Part shown: positions 1 to 5,489 of the stretch, piece after piece
Layout of the letters: each line of letters starts with the position of its first letter
Position numbering within the stretch: position 1 is the first letter of the stretch
Source of the DNA: Eubacteriales bacterium
Lineage (GTDB): Bacteria > Bacillota > Clostridia > Peptostreptococcales > Anaerovoracaceae
NCBI GenBank assembly: GCA_028702415.1
Contig: JAQVOT010000085.1
Coordinates: 1-5,489, forward strand
Length of the DNA stretch: 5,489 bases
Direction: 5' to 3'
Made by a program: the position numbers and the translations under genes
Notes under the pieces: model-generated
Told to the model about the DNA's origin: nothing
What the model saw: only the letters and a program-made list of their open reading frames with translations
Database searches by the model: none

Positions 1-1818
1 ATGGTTCCTCCCAGAGAGACAGACTACTTCAACGTGGATGTGAAGGTAAACGTTGATAACACTTACGAGTATACAGAAACCGTAGGATATGTGTTCAATA
101 CTCCTGGCCACGGAATCTACAGAAATGTTCCCACAAGCTTTGATAGAATCGACCTTAAGGTGGAGGATGGCTGGTGCGATACCGACAAAATGGAGGAATA
201 CAATGAGGGTGGCTACTACGTACTCCAGATTGGGGATGGGGATAGCTATGTAAACGGCAAACATGAGTATAAATATGGGTATAAGATCAGAATGAAGGAT
301 GACCGCAATTCTGATTCGGACTACCTGTATATTGACCTTCTGCCGGTTGACTGGGAAACTCCAATTGCAAAATCAGACATAACCATTCACATGCCTAAAG
401 AGATAAACAAGGAGGATATCCATATATACGGAGGAATCTACAGTAGCACAACATTGCCTGATAACATCACCTGGTCAATGGAGAATGACAAAGCCATAAA
501 GATTCAGGGAGAAAATCTGGATAAGGGAGAGGGCATAACTCTAATGGTAAATCTTCCTGAAGGATACTGGGTCGACGAATGGACGACTGAAGGTAACAGA
601 ACTATTTTAATCATTGTAAGTCTGCTGTTTGCAGCTGTCTTCGTAATAATCTGGTTCCTGTTCGGTAGAAGGCAGAACATAGTTCAGACCGTGGAATTCC
701 ATCCGCCTGAAGGCATTACTCCTGCAGAAATCGGCTTGATAATAGACGCTCGTCTGGACAAGAGAGACATGGTATCAATGTTCATGTATTTCGCCCAGAA
801 GGGTCTGATGAATATAACAATGAGGAAAAAGAAGGACTTCGTTTTCACGAAACTTGAGGATATAAGCGGCGAGAAGAAATTCGCGGAGGTTCTCTTTGAA
901 GGAACCTTTGGAGATGGAGCTGAAAAGGGCACAAAGGTGACAGCATCGGAGCTGGGAGAGGAATTCGGAGAGAGCTATATGGCTGCCTGCGATCTTGTCG
1001 AGGATGATTTTGGCTCTGCCAGAGACAAGAAAAGTGAGTGGGTCCAGAGGATAGCAGGGTGGTCACTGTATGCCTTTGCATTGATTGCCTGCTTCCTTGC
1101 TGCTAAGTACATGCTCAGAATGGAGTTCTTTATCATCGCAGCATTTGTTTCCGGTTTTGCCTGTGCTTTCATAACAGGCAAACTGAGAAAGCATTACAGA
1201 ACCCGTATGTACGCAAATAAAAGAAAGAGAACCGGTAGAATAGTATACTGGCTAATAGATGTTGTGTTGCTTCTGGCAACAGCTCTGGCAATCTCTAAGG
1301 CCTGCGAAAGCGTAGCGGTTGGTGTACTGTTCTTCGCATGCTTCGGCATATGCCAGGTTATGAATGTATATTACGAACAGTATTCGCGGGAAGCCAAGAA
1401 ATACATGGGCAAGGTGTTAGGGCTTAGAGAATTTATCAAGACTGCCGAGCTCGACAAACTCAATGAACTGGTAGAAGAGAATCCGGAATACTATTTCGAT
1501 ATACTTCCGTATGCATATGTAATGGGTCTCACGGACAAGTGGGCAAAAAAGTTTGAAAATATTCCGATTAAAATTCCAAAATGGTATGATGCATCATACG
1601 GAGCTGATACTATGATGGGTCCGATGTTCATTGCAAATTCGATGAACGGCATGAATGCGGCAGCAATTTCTGCAGTCAGTGCGGCAATGCCGGATGTTAA
1701 TCTTGGAGCAGGTTCAGACAGCGGCGGCGGTTGGTTCTCCGGCGGCGGTGGATTCTCCGGCGGTGGTGGTGGCTTCTCCGGCGGCGGTGCCGGTGGCGGC
1801 GGCGGAGGATCATGGTAA
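1..1818 (+). CDS. DUF2207 family membrane protein with glycine-rich C-terminus (probably 5'-partial)
   Basis: The product resembles the DUF2207 family of predicted membrane proteins, whose biochemical role is not established. Residues 5-195 form a beta-rich domain with the family-typical pattern TYEYTETVGYVF...HGIYRNVP. A membrane segment follows at about 201-221, ending in GRR. Next comes the conserved cytoplasmic stretch FHPPEGITPAEIGLIIDARLD (233-253), then four more hydrophobic segments at about 352-371, 375-393, 414-432 and 437-457. The protein ends in a Gly/Ser/Phe-rich tail (570-605) finishing in GGSW, which is common in this family. Family members normally start with a signal peptide, which would place the first domain outside the cell. 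None is present here, and the first ATG is base 1 of the window, so the true start probably lies upstream. The gene overlaps surE by 7 bases and is the first visible member of a four-gene operon. The family call is firm, the function unknown. Confidence 0.87.
   Translation: MVPPRETDYFNVDVKVNVDNTYEYTETVGYVFNTPGHGIYRNVPTSFDRIDLKVEDGWCDTDKMEEYNEGGYYVLQIGDGDSYVNGKHEYKYGYKIRMKDDRNSDSDYLYIDLLPVDWETPIAKSDITIHMPKEINKEDIHIYGGIYSSTTLPDNITWSMENDKAIKIQGENLDKGEGITLMVNLPEGYWVDEWTTEGNRTILIIVSLLFAAVFVIIWFLFGRRQNIVQTVEFHPPEGITPAEIGLIIDARLDKRDMVSMFMYFAQKGLMNITMRKKKDFVFTKLEDISGEKKFAEVLFEGTFGDGAEKGTKVTASELGEEFGESYMAACDLVEDDFGSARDKKSEWVQRIAGWSLYAFALIACFLAAKYMLRMEFFIIAAFVSGFACAFITGKLRKHYRTRMYANKRKRTGRIVYWLIDVVLLLATALAISKACESVAVGVLFFACFGICQVMNVYYEQYSREAKKYMGKVLGLREFIKTAELDKLNELVEENPEYYFDILPYAYVMGLTDKWAKKFENIPIKIPKWYDASYGADTMMGPMFIANSMNGMNAAAISAVSAAMPDVNLGAGSDSGGGWFSGGGGFSGGGGGFSGGGAGGGGGGSW
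1735..1806 (+). repeat. Imperfect tandem repeats encoding Phe-Ser-Gly(n) tail
   Basis: The 11-base unit TTCTCCGGCGG occurs at 1735, 1753 and 1774, separated by runs of GGN glycine codons. It encodes three Phe-Ser-Gly blocks in the C-terminal tail of the DUF2207 protein. The spacing is 18 then 21 bases, always a multiple of three, so the repeats differ in length without breaking frame. The stretch is much richer in G and C than the rest of the gene and could vary in length by slippage. Its low complexity also produces spurious arginine-rich reading frames in other phases. Confidence 0.8.
1804..1814 (+). promoter_or_regulatory. surE ribosome binding site inside the upstream glycine codons
   Basis: GGAGG at 1804-1808 lies 3 bases before the ATG at 1812. 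It is made of the last glycine codons of the upstream gene, so one stretch serves as both coding sequence and Shine-Dalgarno. The spacing is shorter than usual. A second possible site, GAAAGG at 1830-1835, stands 6 bases before an in-frame ATG at 1842, so the true start is uncertain between these two. Confidence 0.5.
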
Positions 1819-2660
1819 AGACATTCGATGAAAGGCTTAATATGGCAAGAGAAGAAGCGGGAAAACTGAAGACTGAAATAACAGATAGGAAACAGTTAAG
1901 CATTGTTGTGGCCAATGATGACGGAATAGGTTCCAAGGGACTGAAGGCGCTGGTTAAGGCCCTCAAAGGCAGGGGAGCGAAAGTCTATGTGTTTGCACCG
2001 GACAGTCAGCGAAGTGCATTAAGCCATGCCATTTCCCTGAGGGAAACCGTGGATGTTTGGCAGGTGGATTGTGAATATGCCGAGCTTGCCTATGTGCTGA
2101 CAGGAACCCCTGCGGATTGTGTTGCTATGGGTCTAAAGATATTGCGGGACAAAGGGATCGCAGCGGACATGCTGTACGCAGGGATAAACCTTGGCAGCAA
2201 TGTGGGAACCGATACGGTTTATTCGGGAACGGTGGGATGTGCCATGGAGGGATCTATTCAGGGAATTCCTTCGGTGGCGGTTTCGGTGGACTCCCATCAG
2301 GCGGAACATTTCGAATATGCCTGCATGCTGGCGGTGGATGTGATCAATAAAACCGGAGGCAAATGGGATAGCAATGTGATGCTGAACATCAACACACCAA
2401 ACCTTCCTGCAAGTGAGATTAAGGGTGTGAAATACACGGTGATTGGGGATAAAGAATACACAAACGACATACAGCTGGTTAGGGAGTCCGGTGGAGTTGC
2501 AACATACAAGTACGGTGGTGAAGCGGTTTATTACGACAGCCCGAATACCTTTGATGTAGTGGCCATACAGAATGGTTATGCATCAATATCGCCACTTCAG
2601 CGTGACAACACCGCGTACAGCGCTAAACATATGCTTGAGAAATGGAGGATAGGAAAATGA
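1812..2660 (+). CDS. surE: SurE family 5'-/3'-nucleotidase
   Basis: SurE proteins are metal-dependent phosphatases that remove phosphate from nucleoside monophosphates in the cytoplasm. The family core starts at residue 29 with SIVVANDDGIGSKGL, where D36 and D37 are the predicted metal ligands. S68 in APDSQRSALSHAI and N126 in AGINLGSN complete the expected metal site. TGTPADCV (97-104) and the signature VYSGTVGCAMEG (136-147) are also present. At 282 residues it is slightly longer than usual, because about 28 charged residues precede the core, whereas typical SurE begins almost directly with the first strand. I chose the ATG at 1812 because GGAGG precedes it and it overlaps the upstream stop. 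ATG 1842 would give 272 residues. An in-frame reading from 1731 adds only a meaningless Arg/Trp-rich stretch translated from the glycine repeats. Its own stop overlaps the next start (ATGA). Family assignment is secure, substrate preference is not known. Confidence 0.93.
   Translation: MVKTFDERLNMAREEAGKLKTEITDRKQLSIVVANDDGIGSKGLKALVKALKGRGAKVYVFAPDSQRSALSHAISLRETVDVWQVDCEYAELAYVLTGTPADCVAMGLKILRDKGIAADMLYAGINLGSNVGTDTVYSGTVGCAMEGSIQGIPSVAVSVDSHQAEHFEYACMLAVDVINKTGGKWDSNVMLNINTPNLPASEIKGVKYTVIGDKEYTNDIQLVRESGGVATYKYGGEAVYYDSPNTFDVVAIQNGYASISPLQRDNTAYSAKHMLEKWRIGK
2644..2659 (+). promoter_or_regulatory. Ribosome binding site fixing the hydrolase start at 2657
   Basis: GGAGG at 2644-2648 sits 8 bases before the ATG at 2657, which overlaps the surE stop in the arrangement ATGA. 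An alternative in-frame ATG at 2642 would consume this site as coding sequence and has no comparable site of its own. The later start is therefore preferred, and it implies translational coupling to surE. Confidence 0.75.
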
Positions 2661-3196
2661 TCAGCAGAGAAGATACATTGGCGGTATTTATTGATTTTCA
2701 GGAGAAGCTTATGCCCGCAATGTATCACAAGGAAGAACTTGAAAACAAGGTTTGCAGACTAGCTTCAGGACTGGCAGTTCTGGAGGTGCCGCATATTGTT
2801 ACACAGCAGTACACAAAGGGGATCGGGGAGACAGTTCCGGCTGTTAAAGCGGCAATCGGCGAATTCGAAGTTATTGAAAAAACCTGTTTTGGCTGTATGG
2901 GAAATGTGGATTTTGTAAATAAGATTGAAATAGCATCGAAACCAAACCTTATCGTTTGCGGTATAGAAGCTCACATCTGTGTGCAGCAGACAGTTGAGCA
3001 ACTGCTGGATGAGGGCTATAAGGTATATGTTCCTGTAGACTGCATTTCATCACGGAGTGCCAATGACTGCATATGGGCTTGCGAAAGAATGGAGAAGTCA
3101 GGTGCGGTTATGACCACTTATGAATCGGTGCTTTATGAGTTGCTAAAGGATTCAAAGGCTGAGGGATTCAGGGAGATTTCGAGGATAGTAAAATAA
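2657..3196 (+). CDS. Isochorismatase-like cysteine hydrolase
   Basis: This is a small (179-residue) alpha/beta hydrolase of the isochorismatase-like superfamily, whose members use an Asp-Lys-Cys triad on varied amide or ether substrates. The triad is visible as D13 in VFIDFQEKL, K75 in IEKTCFGC and C108 in CGIEAHICVQQT. The strand order and the motif QQYTKGIGETVP (50-61) fit the subgroup that includes the animal ISOC-type proteins rather than dedicated siderophore isochorismatases. There is no aryl-carrier domain and no siderophore gene nearby, so a role in enterobactin-like synthesis is unlikely. There are eight cysteines, several near the active site, and no signal peptide, so it should be cytoplasmic. 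It overlaps surE by 4 bases and the next gene begins one base after its stop. The family is confident, the substrate unknown. Confidence 0.9.
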   Translation: MISREDTLAVFIDFQEKLMPAMYHKEELENKVCRLASGLAVLEVPHIVTQQYTKGIGETVPAVKAAIGEFEVIEKTCFGCMGNVDFVNKIEIASKPNLIVCGIEAHICVQQTVEQLLDEGYKVYVPVDCISSRSANDCIWACERMEKSGAVMTTYESVLYELLKDSKAEGFREISRIVK

Positions 3197-3197
3197 C

Positions 3198-4130
3198 ATG
3201 TATTTTTTTAAGAATGAGGTATCAATTGAAAACAGACCGATAATGGAGGAGTATCTGAATTCCTTTGAATATAAGACTTCGGGACTATCTTTCAGTGGTT
3301 TATATATGTGGCGTGACAGTAATCAGTTCGCTTGGGAGATGATCGGGGAACACCTGTGTATCAGCGCATTGTCTCACCTGGAACTGGAGCAGGGCATAGA
3401 ACTGCCATTTATGTTTCCTCCACTGACAAGAACCGGCACATATGATCAGGATGAACTGCGCCGGACAATATTGGAGGCACGCCGACGGTTTGAAGCGGAG
3501 GGGCATCCTTTCTGTCTAAGGCTGGTGCCATTCCATATGATGGAGATGATACAAGCAGCGGTGCCGGAAATGAAGTGGACTGATGACAGACCAAACTACG
3601 ATTATGTTTATCTGACTAAGGATCTTATCGACCTCAAGGGCCGGGATTTTCACGGGAAAAAGAACCATTTAAATTATTTTAAGAAGACATATGAATATGA
3701 ATATGTTAAAATGACATCTGATATGGCTGATGAGGCAATGGCATTTATAGGGGAGTTTAATGCCCGGAAAAAAGTGCCTGCTCATGAGATGGAACTTCTC
3801 TTGATGGAAGAAAAAGCTATGGAGGATGTGTTCCGGAATATTGAAGCGGTTGGCTACAGCGCCGGGGCGATACGCATCGACGGCAAAATCGAGGCGATTG
3901 CCATAGGAGGGCGGCTCGGTCGCAACACTGTTGTTGAGCATGTGGAAAAAGCCAACGTTGAATATCGGGGGCTGTACCAGGCGATCAACAACGAGTTCTG
4001 CAAACACGTGGCTTCATGGGCAAAGTACATTAACAGAGAAGAGGACATGGGCATACCTAACCTCCGCAAGGCTAAACTGTCATACAGACCGGTGAAGCTT
4101 TTGGAAAAGTATATAGGGTGTTTCAAGTAG
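3198..4130 (+). CDS. DUF2156 domain-containing protein (GNAT-like fold)
   Basis: The 310-residue product matches the DUF2156 family, related to the C-terminal transferase domain of MprF-type lipid aminoacyltransferases and to FemX/GNAT-like folds. Recognisable family motifs are FSGLYMWRD (32-40), DLKGRDFHGKKNHLNYFKK (145-163) and the C-terminal NREEDMGIPNLRKAKLSYRPVKLLEKY (279-305). A GNAT-like strand pair lies at 223-238 (AIRIDGKIEAIAIGGR). No membrane segments are seen, so unlike MprF it should be soluble. An acyl or aminoacyl transfer role is inference from the fold only. The start at 3198 is one base after the preceding stop. The nearest Shine-Dalgarno-like GAGGA (3181-3185) is 12 bases away, so translation probably depends on ribosomes arriving from the hydrolase gene. 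Arginine codons are mostly CGN, unlike the AGA-rich thiolase downstream. It is the last gene of the operon. Confidence 0.87.
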   Translation: MYFFKNEVSIENRPIMEEYLNSFEYKTSGLSFSGLYMWRDSNQFAWEMIGEHLCISALSHLELEQGIELPFMFPPLTRTGTYDQDELRRTILEARRRFEAEGHPFCLRLVPFHMMEMIQAAVPEMKWTDDRPNYDYVYLTKDLIDLKGRDFHGKKNHLNYFKKTYEYEYVKMTSDMADEAMAFIGEFNARKKVPAHEMELLLMEEKAMEDVFRNIEAVGYSAGAIRIDGKIEAIAIGGRLGRNTVVEHVEKANVEYRGLYQAINNEFCKHVASWAKYINREEDMGIPNLRKAKLSYRPVKLLEKYIGCFK

Positions 4131-4131
4131 G

Positions 4132-4149
4132 CTGTTAAAAAATTAACAC
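4132..4149. promoter_or_regulatory. Candidate Rex (redox repressor) operator
   Basis: The 18 bases read CTGTTAAAAAATTAACAC. Against the clostridial Rex consensus TTGTTAA-N4-TTAACAA, the inner 6+4+6 bases fit exactly and only the two outermost bases differ. Rex senses the NADH/NAD+ ratio and is known to control thiolase and other fermentation genes in clostridia. The next gene is a thiolase, which is the expected target class. The centre lies about 60 bases before the predicted transcription start and 18 bases before the -35 box, farther than a simple blocking site would be. Sequence match and target are seen, and binding is inferred. Confidence 0.5.
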
Positions 4150-4158
4150 TTTTTTCTT
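4133..4158 (+). terminator. Weak intrinsic terminator-like hairpin after the operon
   Basis: TGTTAA (4133-4138) and TTAACA (4143-4148) form a perfect 6-bp stem with an AAAA loop, followed by CTTTTTTCTT. The layout is that of a rho-independent terminator and it sits 3 bases after the stop of the last operon gene. The stem has only one G-C pair, so it would be weak and may let some transcripts through. The same palindrome is also a good operator candidate, listed separately. Confidence 0.45.
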
Positions 4159-4163
4159 ATAAA
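4135..4163 (+). promoter_or_regulatory. Possible second, upstream promoter overlapping the palindrome
   Basis: TATAAA at 4158-4163 is a good -10 hexamer. A poor -35, TTAAAA at 4135-4140, stands 17 bases before it, inside the palindrome. If used, transcription would start near 4170, and a repressor on the palindrome would block it directly. The poor -35 and the stronger promoter just downstream keep this tentative. Confidence 0.25.
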
Positions 4164-4166
4164 CCC

Positions 4167-4194
4167 TTGACCTTTAGAAAAACTGTGTTATCAT
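4167..4194 (+). promoter_or_regulatory. Sigma-A type promoter of the thiolase gene
   Basis: TTGACC (4167-4172) and TATCAT (4189-4194) each match the consensus hexamers at five of six positions and are separated by 16 bases. A TG at 4186-4187 one base before the -10 makes it an extended -10 promoter. The predicted start is near 4201, leaving a leader of about 100 nt before the thiolase start codon. It is the best promoter in the intergenic region and fits a highly expressed gene. Confidence 0.72.
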
Positions 4195-4219
4195 TGCTTT
4201 TGCATGAGTTTATTTGGAT

Positions 4220-4238
4220 TTAACGGCCATTCCGTTAA
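4220..4238 (+). promoter_or_regulatory. Leader hairpin 1 upstream of thiolase
   Basis: TTAACGG (4220-4226) pairs perfectly with CCGTTAA (4232-4238) around a 5-base loop, giving a 7-bp stem with three G-C pairs about 20 nt into the predicted transcript. No T-run follows, so it is not a terminator. It could be a 5' mRNA stabilising hairpin or, as DNA, an operator for an unknown regulator lying just after the promoter. Confidence 0.45.
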
Positions 4239-4257
4239 GAAAATAACAATTTAAACG

Positions 4258-4278
4258 ATATACCTGTAATCAGTATAT
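4258..4278 (+). promoter_or_regulatory. Leader hairpin 2 just before the thiolase ribosome binding site
   Basis: ATATA (4258-4262) pairs with TATAT (4274-4278), and CTG (4264-4266) pairs with CAG (4271-4273), with a single bulged C at 4263 and a TAAT loop. The 8-bp stem ends 5 bases before AAGGAGG. It leaves the ribosome binding site free and may influence message stability or ribosome access. Confidence 0.35.
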
Positions 4279-4283
4279 TATTT

Positions 4284-4300
4284 AAGGAGGAGAAAATATT
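4284..4300 (+). promoter_or_regulatory. Strong ribosome binding site of the thiolase
   Basis: AAGGAGG at 4284-4290 is a full anti-16S match, 10 bases before the ATG at 4301. The A/T-rich spacer and the lack of a competing upstream start codon make the start unambiguous. Confidence 0.85.
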
Positions 4301-5482
4301 ATGAGAGATGTAGTAATTGTAAGTGCAGCAAGAACAGCTATCGGCAAGTTCGGTGGAAGCCTGAAGGGAGTTCCAACAAGAAAACTTGGTGCAATATGTA
4401 TCGAAGAAGCTTTGAAGAGAGCCGGAGTTGATAAGGATCAGGTTGACGAAGTTATCATGGGATGTGTACTTCAGGGTGGACTTGGACAGAACGTTGCAAG
4501 ACAGATGATGCTGGATGCGGGTCTGCCTGTAGAAGTTCCTTGCTTTACTATTAATAAGGTTTGCGGATCAGGTCTGAGAGCTGTTGAACTGGCAGCACAG
4601 ATCATCAAGGCCGGCGATGCTGATATCATTGTTGCAGGTGGTGCAGAAAACATGTCCGCAACTTCATATGCGATGAAGGATGCCAGATGGGGAGCCAGAA
4701 TGAACAACGTTCCTATGGTTGACATGATGGTTAACGACGGTCTCTGGGATGCATTCAATAACTATCACATGGGCGTAACAGCAGAAAACGTAGCTGAGCA
4801 GTGGGGACTGACAAGGGAAGCACTGGATGAGTTCGCAGTAATCTCACAGAACAGAGCTGAAGCCGCTATCGAGGCTGGCGTATTCAAAGACGAAATCGTT
4901 CCTGTAGAAATTCCTCAGAGAAAGGGTGATCCAATCATCTTCGATACTGACGAGCACCTGTCAAAGGGATCCACAATTGAAAAAGTTGCTAAGCTGAAGC
5001 CTGCATTCAAGAGAGACGGTGGAATCGTAACAGCAGCTAACGCTTCAGGAATAAATGACTCAGGAGCTGCAGTAGTAGTAATGAGTAAGGAAAAAGCTGA
5101 TGAGCTTGGAATCAAGCCTATGGCTACAATAAAGTCATATGCTTCAGGCGGCGTAGATCCTTCAATCATGGGTGTAGGTCCTGTACCTGCATCAAGGAAG
5201 GCTCTGGAAAAGGCCGGGCTGACAATCGATCAGATCGATCTGGTAGAAGCTAACGAAGCATTCGCTGCACAGTCACTGGCGGTTAGAAAGGATCTGGGAC
5301 TTGATCCTGAAAAGACTAACGTAAACGGTGGAGCTATCGCTCTCGGACATCCTATTGGAGCCTCCGGCTGCAGAATTCTGATTACACTTCTGTACGAGAT
5401 GCAGAGAAGAGACAGCAAGTATGGTCTGGCTACTCTGTGCATCGGCGGCGGAATGGGTACTTCATTAATCGTTGAAAGATAG
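4301..5482 (+). CDS. thlA: Acetyl-CoA C-acetyltransferase (biosynthetic thiolase)
   Basis: The enzyme condenses two acetyl-CoA into acetoacetyl-CoA plus CoA in the cytoplasm, the first step toward butyryl-CoA and butyrate in clostridial fermentation. The 393-residue length is that of a complete thiolase. The nucleophile C88 lies in [13 protein letters not shown]350 in [14 protein letters not shown] and the acid/base C380 in LCIGGGMG. The NEAF motif is at 318-321, and the N-terminal [17 protein letters not shown] is typical of acetyl-CoA acetyltransferases. It has its own promoter and strong ribosome binding site, so it is transcribed separately from the operon upstream. Almost all arginine codons are AGA, in contrast to the neighbouring gene, indicating high expression. 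The window ends 7 bases after the stop, so whether crotonase or 3-hydroxybutyryl-CoA dehydrogenase genes follow cannot be seen. The degradative direction cannot be excluded (symbol atoB in some annotations), but similarity to clostridial ThlA favours synthesis. Confidence 0.96.
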   Translation: MRDVVIVSAARTAIGKFGGSLKGVPTRKLGAICIEEALKRAGVDKDQVDEVIMGCVLQGGLGQNVARQMMLDAGLPVEVPCFTINKVCGSGLRAVELAAQIIKAGDADIIVAGGAENMSATSYAMKDARWGARMNNVPMVDMMVNDGLWDAFNNYHMGVTAENVAEQWGLTREALDEFAVISQNRAEAAIEAGVFKDEIVPVEIPQRKGDPIIFDTDEHLSKGSTIEKVAKLKPAFKRDGGIVTAANASGINDSGAAVVVMSKEKADELGIKPMATIKSYASGGVDPSIMGVGPVPASRKALEKAGLTIDQIDLVEANEAFAAQSLAVRKDLGLDPEKTNVNGGAIALGHPIGASGCRILITLLYEMQRRDSKYGLATLCIGGGMGTSLIVER

Positions 5483-5489
5483 TTTAACA

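Noticed and set aside
1731..1811. Upstream extension of surE giving an Arg/Trp-rich N-terminus
   Set aside because: It is the glycine repeat of the upstream gene read in another frame. The composition is unlike any SurE, and a Shine-Dalgarno-preceded ATG exists at 1812.
1697..1966. Minus-strand open frame rich in His and Arg
   Set aside because: It is the antisense of the GGN glycine repeats and of surE, with no family resemblance and no convincing start signals.
2642..2656. Earlier ATG for the isochorismatase-like gene
   Set aside because: It would place the GGAGG ribosome binding site inside the coding region. The start at 2657 has proper spacing and an ATGA overlap.
3203..3209. Run of seven T near the start of the DUF2156 gene as a slippage site
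   Set aside because: It encodes Phe-Phe in frame with no alternative frame of interest, and a single T7 run is common in such genomes.
3669..4007. 112-codon minus-strand open frame opposite DUF2156
   Set aside because: It lies wholly within a well-supported + strand gene, has no recognised family and looks like a coding shadow.
4241..4255. Second Rex half-site (ATAACAATTTAAAC)
   Set aside because: Only one half resembles the motif, there is no matching inverted half at the correct spacing, and A/T-rich sequence produces such matches by chance.
4201..4300. Riboswitch or T-box in the thiolase leader
   Set aside because: The leader is short, with two simple hairpins, no conserved riboswitch core, no T-box motif and no terminator alternative.
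4471..4758. Minus-strand open frame inside the thiolase
   Set aside because: It is antisense to a strongly conserved enzyme, and its Ala/Ser/Pro-rich translation is what the complement of thiolase codons yields.

Overview
The window looks like chromosomal DNA of an anaerobic, fermentative Firmicute of the class Clostridia. The basis is moderate GC, strong AGGAGG-type ribosome binding sites, an AGA-rich highly expressed thiolase closely resembling clostridial ThlA, and a tightly packed co-directional gene set. The genus cannot be fixed from the sequence alone. No phage, insertion sequence, CRISPR array, tRNA or rRNA is visible, and all five genes lie on the + strand.

Positions 1-4130 hold four genes that almost certainly form one operon. 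They are a DUF2207 membrane protein with an outside domain and a glycine-rich C-terminus (probably cut at its 5' end by the window edge), a SurE-family nucleotidase with an unusual N-terminal extension, an isochorismatase-like cysteine hydrolase, and a DUF2156 (GNAT-like) protein. The junctions are a 7-base overlap, a 4-base ATGA overlap and a 1-base gap, so translation is probably coupled. SurE is a known metal-dependent phosphatase family. The substrates of the other three cannot be named from sequence. They look like housekeeping or envelope/metabolite-maintenance genes and do not form a recognisable single pathway.

Positions 4131-4300 are the only real intergenic region. It holds a palindrome followed by a T-run, which can be read both as a weak terminator and as a near-consensus clostridial Rex (NADH/NAD+ sensor) operator. 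A strong extended -10 promoter follows, then a leader of about 100 nt with two hairpins, then a strong ribosome binding site.

Positions 4301-5482 encode a complete acetyl-CoA C-acetyltransferase (thiolase), which condenses two acetyl-CoA to acetoacetyl-CoA, the entry step to butyrate-type fermentation. It has its own promoter and codon use typical of a highly expressed gene, so it is a separate transcription unit. The most interesting point is the candidate redox-responsive control of this thiolase. I see no convincing previously undescribed system in the window.
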